Assembly (NCBI GenBank): GCA_947243795.1
Contig: OX365937.1
Span: 558,001 to 622,000, forward strand
Direction: 5' to 3'
Source of the DNA: Saccharomyces uvarum
Taxonomy: Eukaryota > Ascomycota > Saccharomycetes > Saccharomycetales > Saccharomycetaceae
DNA: 64,000 nucleotides
Under the pieces are notes generated by a model, which was not told the DNA's origin, ran no database searches, and worked only from the letters and a program-made list of their open reading frames with translations. A program made the translations under genes and the position numbers. Positions 39,894-49,829 of the stretch are shown in pieces (positions within the stretch are counted from its first letter, which is position 1; the number at the start of each line of letters is the position of its first letter).

Positions 39894-40925
39894 ATGATAT
39901 CTACAAATTTTTTTATATTTTATCTTTTAATAGCACTTACACCCTTTGTTCACTGTTCACCAAAGTTGTCAATTACTCCTTATATTTACGAACGCCTAGT
40001 ATATTTTATTAAAGCATCTGCGATATCAAGCTGCATATCTGACAATCTACTTTTTCCTAATAAAGCACTTAACAATGGAGGTTGTCCACCACATATTAAG
40101 TTCTGCACGGATGAAAAAATCAATCCTACAGCGAGTCGAACAGTGATTGAATTAGTTCTGAGTGCCGAAAAAGGGGAACTTGGCTCGGGTTATGTGGCTG
40201 TTGATCATGGAAAGAACGTTGTTATTTTGGCCTTTCGAGGATCTACAACTAAACAGGACTGGTTCAGTGATTTTGAAATATACCCAGTTGACTATTCTCC
40301 ACTTTGCGTGAATGAATATCGCAAGCTTGTAAAGGAAGGAAAGTTAAGAGAATGTAAAGGCTGTAAAATGCACAGAGGCTTTCTCAGATTCACAGAAACT
40401 CTTGGGATGGACGTTTTTAGAAAAATGGAGAGTATTTTGGAAAGCTATCCAGATTACCGAATTGTTGTGACAGGTCATTCATTAGGAGCAGCATTAGCAA
40501 GTTTGGCTGGGATTGAATTGAGGCTAAGGGGCTTTGATCCTTTGGTCTTGACATTTGCAACACCAAAGATATTTAATAGTGAAATGAGACAATGGGTGGA
40601 CGAATTGTTTGAGACAGAGGCTATAGAAAAGGACTCAATATTAAAGAACGAAATCCAGTTCCGTAAAGGGTATTTTAGAGTGGTGCATAATGGAGATTAT
40701 ATTCCCATGGTCCCACCATTCTATCATCCGGCCGGCTTAGAGATTTATATTAACAAGATCGGAATACCCCAAAATGCAGAAGATGTTGAGTACCGTGGTA
40801 AAAACAACAAGATGGCTTTAAACGATGGATTCCGAGATGGCATGAGCGGTTTAGTTGAAGACTGGTTACATGTTTATGAACATCGAGCCTATTTTATTGA
40901 CGTATTTGGGTGTTCTGGACTCTAA
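39894..40925 (+). CDS. LIH1: LIH1, secreted-type class 3 lipase (YJR107W orthologue)
   Basis: 343 codons, ATG at 39894. A clear signal peptide (MISTNFFIFYLLIALTPFVHC, residues 1-21) sends it to the secretory route. The class 3 lipase fold is complete: oxyanion loop FRGSTTKQDW, nucleophile elbow GHSLGAA with Ser196, Asp near 268 in NGDYIPMVPP, and the His of EHRAYF (His330). Several Cys residues (for example 47, 64, 71, 138, 154, 157) could form disulfides. It should hydrolyse acylglycerols; I recall the S. cerevisiae protein as about 328 residues, so there are small indels. Confidence 0.92.
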   Translation: MISTNFFIFYLLIALTPFVHCSPKLSITPYIYERLVYFIKASAISSCISDNLLFPNKALNNGGCPPHIKFCTDEKINPTASRTVIELVLSAEKGELGSGYVAVDHGKNVVILAFRGSTTKQDWFSDFEIYPVDYSPLCVNEYRKLVKEGKLRECKGCKMHRGFLRFTETLGMDVFRKMESILESYPDYRIVVTGHSLGAALASLAGIELRLRGFDPLVLTFATPKIFNSEMRQWVDELFETEAIEKDSILKNEIQFRKGYFRVVHNGDYIPMVPPFYHPAGLEIYINKIGIPQNAEDVEYRGKNNKMALNDGFRDGMSGLVEDWLHVYEHRAYFIDVFGCSGL

Positions 40926-41064
40926 GACCTGCCTTGCTTTGTGTTTAATCTATAACTATTTCTTTTATATATAACATACCGCTTCTAGAATTATTTTAAA
41001 CTAAATGCAACCACTTTCAAGTTTATTATTGTTCTTTGATAGAGTATCTTTCTTCGGAAGGTAT

Positions 41065-41437
41065 CTACTCCCTTCTCTTGCGTTTTCCACTTGACTGCTC
41101 TTCATCCAAATTCCTTTTTCCTAAATTAGCCCATTCTTTGTTGTAAGAAAGTGGGTTTAAAGGTGGTAAACTTTCAGGCTGTAAACTTCTTGTATATATC
41201 TGGCTTGCCTGCTGCTTATTCCAGTTTTCCTGCCCCGCAGGTTTGGTGCCATTTTGTTTGAAATAGTATTCTTCTACCGGATCGTAACTTTCATCGCACA
41301 TGGCTTTGCAGCATTTATATGTATCTGAACAGTATCTTTCTTCCAGCTGCACTGTTGGTGGATACTTTTCAATAATTCCATCTCCTAGCGCACATCTCCG
41401 AAAAGCTCTTTTTTAAACGATCGCGTAGTGAAGCCAT
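41065..41437 (-). CDS. Small conserved-looking protein gene, open but for one extra base (YJR107C-A-like)
   Basis: On the minus strand an ATG at 41437-41435 starts MASLRDRL. After the Leu codon the frame must move by one base, in a run of six A at 41411-41416 (minus sense), to enter the frame KRAFRRCALGDG that runs to the stop at 41065. The result is exactly 123 codons plus one base. The downstream frame alone has no ATG until 41301, which would give 78 residues and lose a Cys cluster (CSDTYKCCKAMC). The product is basic at both ends and ends SSGKRKRRE, a possible nuclear signal. The function is unknown. Position and strand fit S. cerevisiae YJR107C-A. It could be a broken gene, an assembly error in the homopolymer, a start at 41301, or a frameshifting gene. 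Confidence 0.55.
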
Positions 41438-41596
41438 GAAAACGGTAGCGATTATGTATATACATAAATTTATCAGTTATTTGATTCTATTTGTATTTAA
41501 TATACCTTTTTTTATCTATATTATACGGTCCATAATTGTTGAAGTGGGATACATACAGTGGTCTAGTTGAGAGGATTACGTGCTTCTACTGTGCAA

Positions 41597-44500
41597 CTAT
41601 TCTGGTTTAAAACCAACAAATTCATCCCATGAACGAACTTCCGATGGAACAATAACATCATGAGACTCCAAGATTTTGATCTTTTCAGCAATCTTTGCTT
41701 TCAAACACTTGACAAACAATAAAGCAGTACGAGGTTCGTTGAATAAAGGAATAGCAAAATCAATAGCATTTCTTCTCATAACATAATCAACATCATCAGT
41801 GCTTTCAGCTTTCTTGGATGCTAAATTGAAGACGGCCTTTATATCATATTTCTGGAACAGCTCACGCAATCTTCTTTTGTCATTCTTTGGGAAGTCAATT
41901 AAAGATACTTGTACGTTCTTCTCTTTAATATGCTTCTGTAGATAGCTTTTGGTAGTTTCATTAGTAGTATAAATCCTGTAACCAATAGTAGCCACTATAG
42001 AAGCCACTTGGCCTAAATACTCTTTGGATAAGTCACCACCAAATAATATTCCACTTGGAGGCAAAGGAACATGAAAGTTCATAGTGCTTTGAATAGCAGT
42101 CCAGTAACTTTCAATTAGATCTTTACCAAAAGACGCAACTTCACCAGTAGATGCCATTTCAACCCCTAGGAAAGGATCAGCACCAGCCAATCTTGTAAAG
42201 GAGAATTGAGGCACTTTAGTGGCAACATAGTCGTATTTCTTGTTGAGCATCAGATCAACTGGTTTCGGAACGATATCGCCACCCAAAAACGCTTTTACAG
42301 AAATTTCAATGAAATTAACGCCCAAAACTTTTGAAACAAATGGGAAAGATCTAGAAGCTCTAATATTACATTCAATGACTTTCAAAATATGCTCTCCATC
42401 TTTAATGATTTGCATATTGAATGGACCGGTGATTTTCCAAGCTTTAGCGACCTTGTCAGCAATATCCTTCAGAGCAATTTTGGTATCATCAGAAAGATGC
42501 TGTGGTGGTAAGATCAAAGAAGCATCACCGGAATGGACACCTGCATTCTCTACATGCTCAGAGATTGCATGCACCAGGACGGTACCATCATAAGCTACTG
42601 CATCAACGTCAATTTCTTCGGCACCTTCAATAAATTTGGACATGACAACTGGATGGTCAGGAGAAACATCGGATGCCAAAGTCAATTTGGCCTTCAGTTC
42701 CTCTTCATTGTTAACGACACTCATTGCCGCACCGGAAAGGACGTATGATGGACGAATCAATACAGGATAGTTTACCTTAGATGCAAATACGTTGGCCTCC
42801 TCCACTGATGTTAGTTCACTCCATTCAGGTTGATCGACGTTGATGGAATCCAAAATCGAAGAAAACTTGTGTCTATTTTCAGCTCTATCGATATCATTTG
42901 GATTGGTACCCAATATCTTGCAGCCATTATCGTAAAGTTTTAGAGCAATATTTTGAGGTAATTGACCACCAACGGAAATAACACAACCTTCAGAATGTTC
43001 CATCTCATAAATGTCCATTACTCTTTCATACGAAAGTTCTTCAAAATACAATCTATCAACTTCATCAAAGTCTGTGGAGACAGTTTCTGGGTTATAATTT
43101 ATCATGATAGTTTTCTTACCTTGAGCTCTTAAAGTTTTGGCGGTGTTCACAGCACACCAGTCGAATTCCACAGAGGAACCAATACGGTAAACACCAGAAC
43201 CCAAAACAAGCATACCGTGTTCATTGAATTCTACATCATTCTTGGTAGCATTGTAAGTGGTATACAAATAATTGGTTTGAGCTGGAAATTCCGCGGCCAA
43301 AGTATCAATTCTCTTGACGAATGGAATTATACCGGAAGCTTTTCTTAAACTTCTGATTTCTAATTCGTCAATATTCGTGTGGGAATGTTCATTAATAGTA
43401 ACTGCAATTTGCTTATCTGAAAACCCTAGTTTCTTGGCTCTTTGTAAAAGGTCTTTACTTAGACCACTCAAAGAGCTTACAGATTCAAGCTCTTTATACA
43501 TATGAACAATATTCATACACTTGTAGAGGAACCACTTGTCAATTTTACTCAATTCATTAACTCTTTCAACAGTATAGTTTTCATGGATTAAGGCCTGGCC
43601 GATGGCAAGCACTCTTCTATCTGTCGGAGTTCTTAGAGCTTCATCTAGATTATCACCGAATTCAGAGGATCCTTGGAACCCTAATAATGATGGGTCCACC
43701 TGTCTTAATGCCTTTTGGAAGGCTTCTTCATAATTTCTGCCAATGGCCATAACTTCACCGACTGATTTCATAGAGGAGCCAATGGATCTGTCCACATATT
43801 GAAACTTGGAAAGATCCCATTTTGGAACCTTCGCCACAATATAGTCTAAAGAAGGCTCAAAATTAGCTACTGTAGTCTTTGTAATAGGGTTAGGCAACTC
43901 TGGTAAGGTGTAACCTAGCCCAATTTTAGCGGCTGTGTATGCTAATGGGTAGCCGGTAGCCTTAGAGGCCAATGCAGAGGAACGAGATAGACGGGCGTTA
44001 ACTTCAATTACTCTATAGTCTAACCCGTCAGGTTGCAAAGCGTATTGAACGTTACATTCACCAATAACCCCCAGGTGTCTGATAATTTTAATAGCTGCTG
44101 ATCTTAACATGTGGAATTCTTCATCTGATAAAGTTTGCGATGGAGCGAAGACAATAGAATCACCAGTGTGGACACCCAGCGGGTCGAAGTTTTCCATATT
44201 GCATACTGTAATACAGTTGCCAACCCTATCTCTAACGACCTCGTATTCGACTTCTTTCCAACCTTTCAATGATTTCTCTACGAGAATCTGAGGGGCCAAT
44301 GATAAAGATTGCGCGGCCAGTTCCTTCATTTCACCAGCATTGTTAGCGAAACCTGAACCTAGACCACCCAAGGCAAATGCTGATCTAACGATGACAGGGT
44401 AGTTGACTCTTTCAGCAGCCTCCAAGGCTTCATCCACGGTTTCACAAGCAAACGATTCCGCGATAGGGATATCGATGTCCTTCAAGGCAGATGCGAAAAG

Positions 44501-44953
44501 GTCTCTATCCTCGGAAGTGATTAAAGTCTTGATAGGAGTACCCAAGACTTTGACGTTGTATTTGGCCAAAACACCAGACTGGTCCAGAGCCACACCGCAA
44601 TTCAGCCCGGTTTGACCACCAAAGGTTAAGAGTATAGCATCGGGTCTTTCAAGCTCGATAATGTATGTGATGTACTCCGGTGTGACTGGCAAGTAGTAGA
44701 TCTTATCCGCTAGAGAGTGGGACGTTTGATTAGTAGCGATATTGGGATTGACCAATATCGTGTACTTGTTGTCCTCCTTCAGAGCTTTGATGGCTTGAGA
44801 ACCACTGTAATCGAATTCACCGGCTTGGCCAATGGAAAGGCCACCTGACCCAATAACAAGTACGGAATTTACACCCTCAACCAATTGCGGTTTGTAGTCG
44901 TCAGTGGTGAAAGCGGAATTGGTGGGTTCCGTAGACGTATAAATCGAACTCAT
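41597..44953 (-). CDS. CPA2: CPA2, large subunit of arginine-specific carbamoyl phosphate synthetase
   Basis: 1118 codons, the same as S. cerevisiae Cpa2, ATG at 44953-44951. Two homologous halves each carry an ATP-grasp domain: the first with GSGGLSIGQAGEFDYSGSQ and later NARLSRSSALASKATGYP, the second with GSGVYRIGSSVEFDW and NIRASRSFPFVSKVLG. The C-terminal MGS-like domain closes the protein (about 950-1118). With the glutaminase subunit Cpa1 it makes carbamoyl phosphate for arginine in the cytosol, using ammonia passed through a tunnel. Two Gcn4 sites sit upstream. There is no mitochondrial presequence. Confidence 0.97.
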   Translation of the reverse strand: MSSIYTSTEPTNSAFTTDDYKPQLVEGVNSVLVIGSGGLSIGQAGEFDYSGSQAIKALKEDNKYTILVNPNIATNQTSHSLADKIYYLPVTPEYITYIIELERPDAILLTFGGQTGLNCGVALDQSGVLAKYNVKVLGTPIKTLITSEDRDLFASALKDIDIPIAESFACETVDEALEAAERVNYPVIVRSAFALGGLGSGFANNAGEMKELAAQSLSLAPQILVEKSLKGWKEVEYEVVRDRVGNCITVCNMENFDPLGVHTGDSIVFAPSQTLSDEEFHMLRSAAIKIIRHLGVIGECNVQYALQPDGLDYRVIEVNARLSRSSALASKATGYPLAYTAAKIGLGYTLPELPNPITKTTVANFEPSLDYIVAKVPKWDLSKFQYVDRSIGSSMKSVGEVMAIGRNYEEAFQKALRQVDPSLLGFQGSSEFGDNLDEALRTPTDRRVLAIGQALIHENYTVERVNELSKIDKWFLYKCMNIVHMYKELESVSSLSGLSKDLLQRAKKLGFSDKQIAVTINEHSHTNIDELEIRSLRKASGIIPFVKRIDTLAAEFPAQTNYLYTTYNATKNDVEFNEHGMLVLGSGVYRIGSSVEFDWCAVNTAKTLRAQGKKTIMINYNPETVSTDFDEVDRLYFEELSYERVMDIYEMEHSEGCVISVGGQLPQNIALKLYDNGCKILGTNPNDIDRAENRHKFSSILDSINVDQPEWSELTSVEEANVFASKVNYPVLIRPSYVLSGAAMSVVNNEEELKAKLTLASDVSPDHPVVMSKFIEGAEEIDVDAVAYDGTVLVHAISEHVENAGVHSGDASLILPPQHLSDDTKIALKDIADKVAKAWKITGPFNMQIIKDGEHILKVIECNIRASRSFPFVSKVLGVNFIEISVKAFLGGDIVPKPVDLMLNKKYDYVATKVPQFSFTRLAGADPFLGVEMASTGEVASFGKDLIESYWTAIQSTMNFHVPLPPSGILFGGDLSKEYLGQVASIVATIGYRIYTTNETTKSYLQKHIKEKNVQVSLIDFPKNDKRRLRELFQKYDIKAVFNLASKKAESTDDVDYVMRRNAIDFAIPLFNEPRTALLFVKCLKAKIAEKIKILESHDVIVPSEVRSWDEFVGFKPE

Positions 44954-45237
44954 TTTTCTTTTTCTTTCTGTTTCAGTTCTGGGATGCTTCTATACACTAA
45001 AGCTAATCTCTTTTTATGTGAGTATGGAAAGCTAACACCAAGATCGATTCAAGAGAGAAACAAGCTATGGCGTAGAAAATTCACAAGCTGTTATATACAA
45101 GTAGCATAAGGAGAATGTCCACACGATAGAAAAAGAGATGAGCTTCCCTCGAAGCCTACTCGGGATGACACAATCATTACGGCGGGTACTTTTTCAGATA
45201 GTAAAGTGTCATTGCTTGCTATATCAGCATTAATTAA

Positions 45238-45243
45238 GAGTCA
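45238..45243 (-). promoter_or_regulatory. Gcn4-type site upstream of CPA2
   Basis: The minus strand reads AATGACTC over 45238-45245; the core TGACTC is the Gcn4 half-site form. It lies about 285 bp upstream of the CPA2 start, consistent with general amino-acid control of CPA2. Confidence 0.65.
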
Positions 45244-45302
45244 TTCGCAAAATTTCAGTGAAAACGGAGGGAGCACTGTGAGGTGTGGGTGTTTTGCAAC
45301 TA

Positions 45303-45309
45303 TGAGTCA
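45303..45309. promoter_or_regulatory. Perfect palindromic Gcn4 site
   Basis: TGAGTCA (with flanks ATGAGTCAC), the optimal pseudo-palindromic Gcn4 site, about 350 bp upstream of CPA2 and 320 bp upstream of YMR1. Together with the half-site it should respond to amino-acid starvation. Confidence 0.75.
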
Positions 45310-45630
45310 CTTTTTAGCCCTACATGGCACCAGGGCTTTAGCACGATTTAAATAGGTCAAAACTCTTTTATTCTTTAGGGCATACAACCTTTTTAGGGTT
45401 TTATATTTCTTTTTTTTTTCACAATAATAGCAATATATAACCTTTTTATCACTACCCTAAAAGACCAGATATCAAAAAAAGAAGACAGAAGAAAGTCTGA
45501 CAGGAAGTAATAGGTAGTTGTACTGGAGACACTTGGTGAGGTTGGGCTGTTACACTTATTGTTCGTTTTGTGGCCCGAGATTGAAAAGTGCTACAAGTAG
45601 AAAGGAGGAAAGAATATCCATCATACAAAG

Positions 45631-47682
45631 ATGGAGTACATCAAGATTGCTAAAGTATCAAATGTAGTGCTGCATAGAAGAGGCACGGCCACCGAAGGTA
45701 CTTTACACTTGACTACTCATCATTTGATCTTTGAGTCCCCTCAATTGTCGACGGAATTCTGGTTTCCCTACCCACTGATTTATGGAGTGCATAAAAACCC
45801 GGGCAGTACCTTACTGTCAAAATTGACGTCCACAAACCAAATCCAATTGGAAGGTACAGATTCGCAGAATTATAGGCTCTATCAGGGCAAGGATCTTTGG
45901 TCATTCGTGAACATCAAGATCATCGGGAAAGATTACGTGGTATTTTCTTTGGATTTCGGCAGCGATTTGCATCTACAAGCGAGGAAAGTGTATGAGTCCA
46001 TTTTGAATTTGACTGTCGTCGGCAATATTAACAAACTATATGCTTTTATTTACATGTCTAATAACTTGGAGAGGAAATTGTCCGCGCCCAATAGTTGGCA
46101 AATATACGATCCAGTTAGGGAATTTCAAAGACAGGGGCTCGATGATAATGACGAATCTTGCCCCTGGAGACTATCCAGGATTAACGAAGAGTACGAATTT
46201 TGCTCGACATATCCCTCCCAACTCTTCGTACCGAGGTCTACTTCGGATATATTACTAAAGCATGCGTCGAAATTCAGATCACAAAAGAGAATCCCCGTTC
46301 TAACTTATCACCACAAGGCCACAGATTGTAACATTCTTAGATCCTCACAACCGTTGCCGGGCTTGATCAACCAGAGGTCAATTCAAGATGAAAAACTGGT
46401 TTGGGAATGCTTTAGCTCGTTTTTTAGTAAAGATATCAAGAGAACCAAGCACGTGATAGTAGACGCAAGACCGAGGACCAATGCGTTGGCGCAAATGGCC
46501 TTGGGCGGTGGGACAGAAAACATGGATAACTACAATTTCTTGTTAGCAGACAGTAATCTAGGTGTCGACAAGAATATAAAATTGCCCACCGTGACAAGAT
46601 TATTTCTCGGTATAGACAACATTCATATTGTTTCCAACACAGCTGCATATATGACGGAGATCATTTGCCAAGCTGGTGATTTGAATTTACCATTAGAGCA
46701 GAATCTGATCAAGTCCCAAAAATTCTCCAATTGGCTGAAATTGAACACTCTTATTTTAAAATCAGTTGATATGCTTCTAAAATCCATGATCTTCAATCAT
46801 TCCAACGTGTTGGTTCATTGTTCTGATGGTTGGGACAGGACCAGTCAGGTTGTTTCTCTCTTAGAAATATGTTTGGACCCGTTTTATAGAACATATGAAG
46901 GGTTTATGATTTTAGTGGAAAAAGATTGGTGTTCCTTTGGTCACAGGTTCCTGGAACGAAGTGGTCATTTAAATTCTGACGTCAGGTTCCATGACAACAC
47001 TATGCATTCGTTATTTAATGACGGCGATACTAATGGCGATAGTTTCGACATGGACCAAGATGATTATGGTGAAGATGATGGCGAAGATGACGAAGATACG
47101 AACCTATTAAATTTAAGTAAAATATCCAAAAAGTTCAACGAAAATTTCAAATTGAATAAGAAAAGCCTAAAGTTTGTTTCCCCAGTCTTCCAACAATTTC
47201 TAGACTGCGTTTATCAATTATTGACGCAAAATCCAGATTTGTTTGAGTTCAACGAAAGGTTCCTTAGAAGGCTAGTTTATCATTTATATTCATGTCAATA
47301 CGGAACGTTTCTTTCAAACAACGAGAAGGAAAAGTTTCAACAAGATCTGCCGAACAAGACCAAAAGTGTTTGGGATTATTTTAGGTCTAGAAGGAAACAA
47401 TTTATGAATCCAAACTTTGTACAGAGGGACAATAGTGTTAGGGATGACAAAGAAGTTGCAGAAGACGACAAAGTGGAATGGATTTCACCAGACTTGAAAA
47501 AAATTCAATGGTGGTGGCAATTATATGGAAAAAAAGATTCGGAGATGAACGACGAATTACGCCACAAAAGAGGTCCTTCATCATTACCAATGGATAAAAA
47601 TAGTAAAGAGCACTGCAATTCCGATGGATCTAAGGGCTTAAACCTCTCAATTTTTGGGTTTGATATGTTTAATAGAAAATGA
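45631..47682 (+). CDS. YMR1: YMR1, myotubularin-type PI3P phosphatase
   Basis: 683 codons, ATG at 45631; S. cerevisiae Ymr1 is about 688. An N-terminal PH-GRAM-like domain (about 1-130) is followed by the myotubularin phosphatase domain, with the catalytic CX5R loop HCSDGWDRTSQ (Cys397, Arg403). An acidic insert (about residues 465-490, many Asp) lies after the active site. It removes the 3-phosphate of PI3P and PI(3,5)P2 on endosomes and vacuoles, acting with Sjl2 and Sjl3. No membrane segment is seen. Confidence 0.95.
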   Translation: MEYIKIAKVSNVVLHRRGTATEGTLHLTTHHLIFESPQLSTEFWFPYPLIYGVHKNPGSTLLSKLTSTNQIQLEGTDSQNYRLYQGKDLWSFVNIKIIGKDYVVFSLDFGSDLHLQARKVYESILNLTVVGNINKLYAFIYMSNNLERKLSAPNSWQIYDPVREFQRQGLDDNDESCPWRLSRINEEYEFCSTYPSQLFVPRSTSDILLKHASKFRSQKRIPVLTYHHKATDCNILRSSQPLPGLINQRSIQDEKLVWECFSSFFSKDIKRTKHVIVDARPRTNALAQMALGGGTENMDNYNFLLADSNLGVDKNIKLPTVTRLFLGIDNIHIVSNTAAYMTEIICQAGDLNLPLEQNLIKSQKFSNWLKLNTLILKSVDMLLKSMIFNHSNVLVHCSDGWDRTSQVVSLLEICLDPFYRTYEGFMILVEKDWCSFGHRFLERSGHLNSDVRFHDNTMHSLFNDGDTNGDSFDMDQDDYGEDDGEDDEDTNLLNLSKISKKFNENFKLNKKSLKFVSPVFQQFLDCVYQLLTQNPDLFEFNERFLRRLVYHLYSCQYGTFLSNNEKEKFQQDLPNKTKSVWDYFRSRRKQFMNPNFVQRDNSVRDDKEVAEDDKVEWISPDLKKIQWWWQLYGKKDSEMNDELRHKRGPSSLPMDKNSKEHCNSDGSKGLNLSIFGFDMFNRK

Positions 47683-47856
47683 GGCGACCATAGGAAAAAG
47701 TCGAGTCAAGCATTTTGCATACAATGATAGAAGTATAAAAGTTCGAGCATTGTTTCGTTATTTATATACATATACATATATACATTTTTAATGAATAAGC
47801 GATATATATGGGTATATAGTATGATTATAACGTATGGGTAATAGGTGAAAGGGTCC

Positions 47857-48708
47857 TTATACTTTTACAACACCAGATTTCCAATGGACACCACACCATT
47901 GGGATACAAGTATAGCCAATCCCCTCACAGCTTCTACAGTCTCCTTATCACAGCCTATATTCAGCGCACCTTTCAAATGCCCACGCAATTGAGGGTTGAC
48001 ATCTTGAGGTACCAAAGAGGCGATTATTACTAAACTTGTTTCTTGCGCAGATAATATCTCATCAAAAGAGAACAATGGACCATAAACGTGAGCCAGTGTA
48101 TAATACCACAGGTCTGGGTACGAGGAGTTCAGATTATTCACCACACGGGTGGAAACTTTATTATATATGGAATTCCAATGCCGTAGCCCATTTTGTATGG
48201 TATGATCTCTTTCCTGGATCGTCTTGTCATGTTTCCTTCTCATGTCAGTCTCCGAGAAAGGAGAACTATTACCCATGGCTGCATCCCATGGGTCTATTGA
48301 ATCCGGATGCGGTAGCAAAACGTCTGGAGTGGTTTCCTTTAGCACAGTGAGGCCATTGATGGCCTTTGGAAGGCCGGCTAAAGGCCCAGTTCTAAGAATT
48401 ACCTCTCTGAATTTCGCTGTGAGTTGCTTTTGAAAGAACGTCGGCTGTTGATAATTCTCATTGATTAGGGTTTTCCTTATTTGTGAATCTGAACGAAGTA
48501 AGTCAATTGTTTGCGAGGCTAATGTGAATCTATACATATGAGCGTTGTCATTACTCAGTAGCATGGCATAATGGTATAGTTTGGGTATTTCCTGTGGCTC
48601 GTTACAAACACTAAAAGTAGCGGCGGCAACAAGGTACCATATATTTTTCAGTTTAGGATGGAACTGCGATAATTGTATCAGTCTTTGGGCATTCAGTATC
48701 TGGTTCAT
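47857..48708 (-). CDS. PXP2: PXP2, AhpD/CMD-like protein (YJR111C orthologue)
   Basis: 283 codons from the ATG at 48708-48706 (MNQILNAQRLIQL), the same length as S. cerevisiae; an in-frame extension of 15 codons starts only at TTG. The C-terminal third resembles the carboxymuconolactone decarboxylase/AhpD fold, with HLKGALNIGCDKETVEAVRG. The usual AhpD redox CxxC is not present, so catalysis is unclear. The orthologue is called a peroxisomal protein; here the last residues are VVKV, not a classic SKL-type signal. Function unknown. Confidence 0.9.
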   Translation of the reverse strand: MNQILNAQRLIQLSQFHPKLKNIWYLVAAATFSVCNEPQEIPKLYHYAMLLSNDNAHMYRFTLASQTIDLLRSDSQIRKTLINENYQQPTFFQKQLTAKFREVILRTGPLAGLPKAINGLTVLKETTPDVLLPHPDSIDPWDAAMGNSSPFSETDMRRKHDKTIQERDHTIQNGLRHWNSIYNKVSTRVVNNLNSSYPDLWYYTLAHVYGPLFSFDEILSAQETSLVIIASLVPQDVNPQLRGHLKGALNIGCDKETVEAVRGLAILVSQWCGVHWKSGVVKV

Positions 48709-49016
48709 TGTTGAAAATTGGCAGACTATATCTATATTTTTACGGCAAAACAAAAAGAGATGGTGGCGGAGATGGGCTACTGGGACCTAAGCTGGCACTT
48801 GATATATATATGTCTATACATGCATAGTGAAACGTAAATCGTTGAACAACTATTAGTCACGCTTTTTTTCAAGCTCTTTGGATCTGCTATTTTTTTTTGC
48901 AAGCACGAATTGAAGAGCAGAAAAAAGAAATAATGATGAGATGGAAACAATAATAAGTAAATAAATAAACAAAGCCAGAAAAAAAAAAAGAGAAGGCTTA
49001 AGGGGGAAGGTGAAGA
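48709..49016. promoter_or_regulatory. PXP2-NNF1 divergent promoter
   Basis: About 308 bp. A GATATATATATG element lies at 48799-48810 near PXP2. The NNF1 side is A-rich with an A10 run at 48980-48989. No other named site. Confidence 0.5.
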
Positions 49017-49622
49017 ATGGCGAATCCGCACGGCATACGGTACATTCGTTTGAAGCAGGTCTTCAATCGTGCATTAGATCAATCGATCTCGAAATTACAG
49101 AGCTGGGACAAAGTGAGCTCATGCTTCCCGCAATACGTAAATACCAAGCAAGGCGCTATAAACGTTGCCAACTGTCAGCGACAGTTGACGGAATTCTGGA
49201 CGGAGCTATGCCAAAGGGAGTTCAAAGAGATCATAGAAGAAAGGGACGTGGAGCAGAAACTGAATGAGTTGGACGAGCTAATCTCGGAGGCCAAGGACCG
49301 CTACACAGGGAGTGACCACAACGATGGAAACGAGAGGCCCGCGATCGACGAGCTTTCCAGCAAGGAGCTTGTGGAGTGCCACGTCTACAGTCAGCGGATA
49401 CATGCCGTGCAAGAGATAGACGAACGGCTGGCGAAGGTGAACGAGATGAACGATCAGTTAGCTCGGGAACTGGACGATCTGGAAGTACAAGTGGATGCGG
49501 AGAAACGGGAGATCAACGAGATGTATGATGAGTATTTGGGCTCTCACACGGACCAGCCGGTGAACGGACTGCTGGTGCAAAGCCTGAGCGACATGGTCTT
49601 GGAGTTGAAGGAAAACTACTAA
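49017..49622 (+). CDS. NNF1: NNF1, kinetochore MIND complex subunit
   Basis: 201 codons, the same as S. cerevisiae Nnf1, ATG at 49017. Almost wholly helical: an N-terminal head (about 1-90) followed by heptad coiled coil (about 110-185, with EIDERLAKVNEMNDQLAREL). With Mtw1, Nsl1 and Dsn1 it forms the MIND rod, which joins the inner kinetochore (Mif2, Ame1/Okp1) to the Ndc80 and Spc105 complexes. Essential in S. cerevisiae. The gene is G+C-richer than most of the window, with G- or C-ending codons. Confidence 0.95.
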   Translation: MANPHGIRYIRLKQVFNRALDQSISKLQSWDKVSSCFPQYVNTKQGAINVANCQRQLTEFWTELCQREFKEIIEERDVEQKLNELDELISEAKDRYTGSDHNDGNERPAIDELSSKELVECHVYSQRIHAVQEIDERLAKVNEMNDQLARELDDLEVQVDAEKREINEMYDEYLGSHTDQPVNGLLVQSLSDMVLELKENY

Positions 49623-49829
49623 CTAGTTGTGTAATAATTAAGGTGTAAAATAAATTGTGTTATGTATTCATTCATGGATCGGATCAGCGAGGCAAGAAAG
49701 GTGCGTATTTCTTCTAGGCGAAAAGCGAGTGCTTCTTTTCAAACTAAAATCTACTTACTACTACACATACACATGGAGAGAAAGAGAAAAGCCCAACCAA
49801 AGCACAGGTGGGAAAAAAAAAGAGAAACA

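Larger units (their letters stand above)
44954..45630. promoter_or_regulatory. CPA2-YMR1 divergent promoter
   Basis: About 680 bp between divergent ATGs, containing two Gcn4-type sites described separately and an AATATATAACC element near 45430-45440 that could be a TATA box for YMR1. The last 150 bp before YMR1 are purine-rich leader. Confidence 0.6.
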
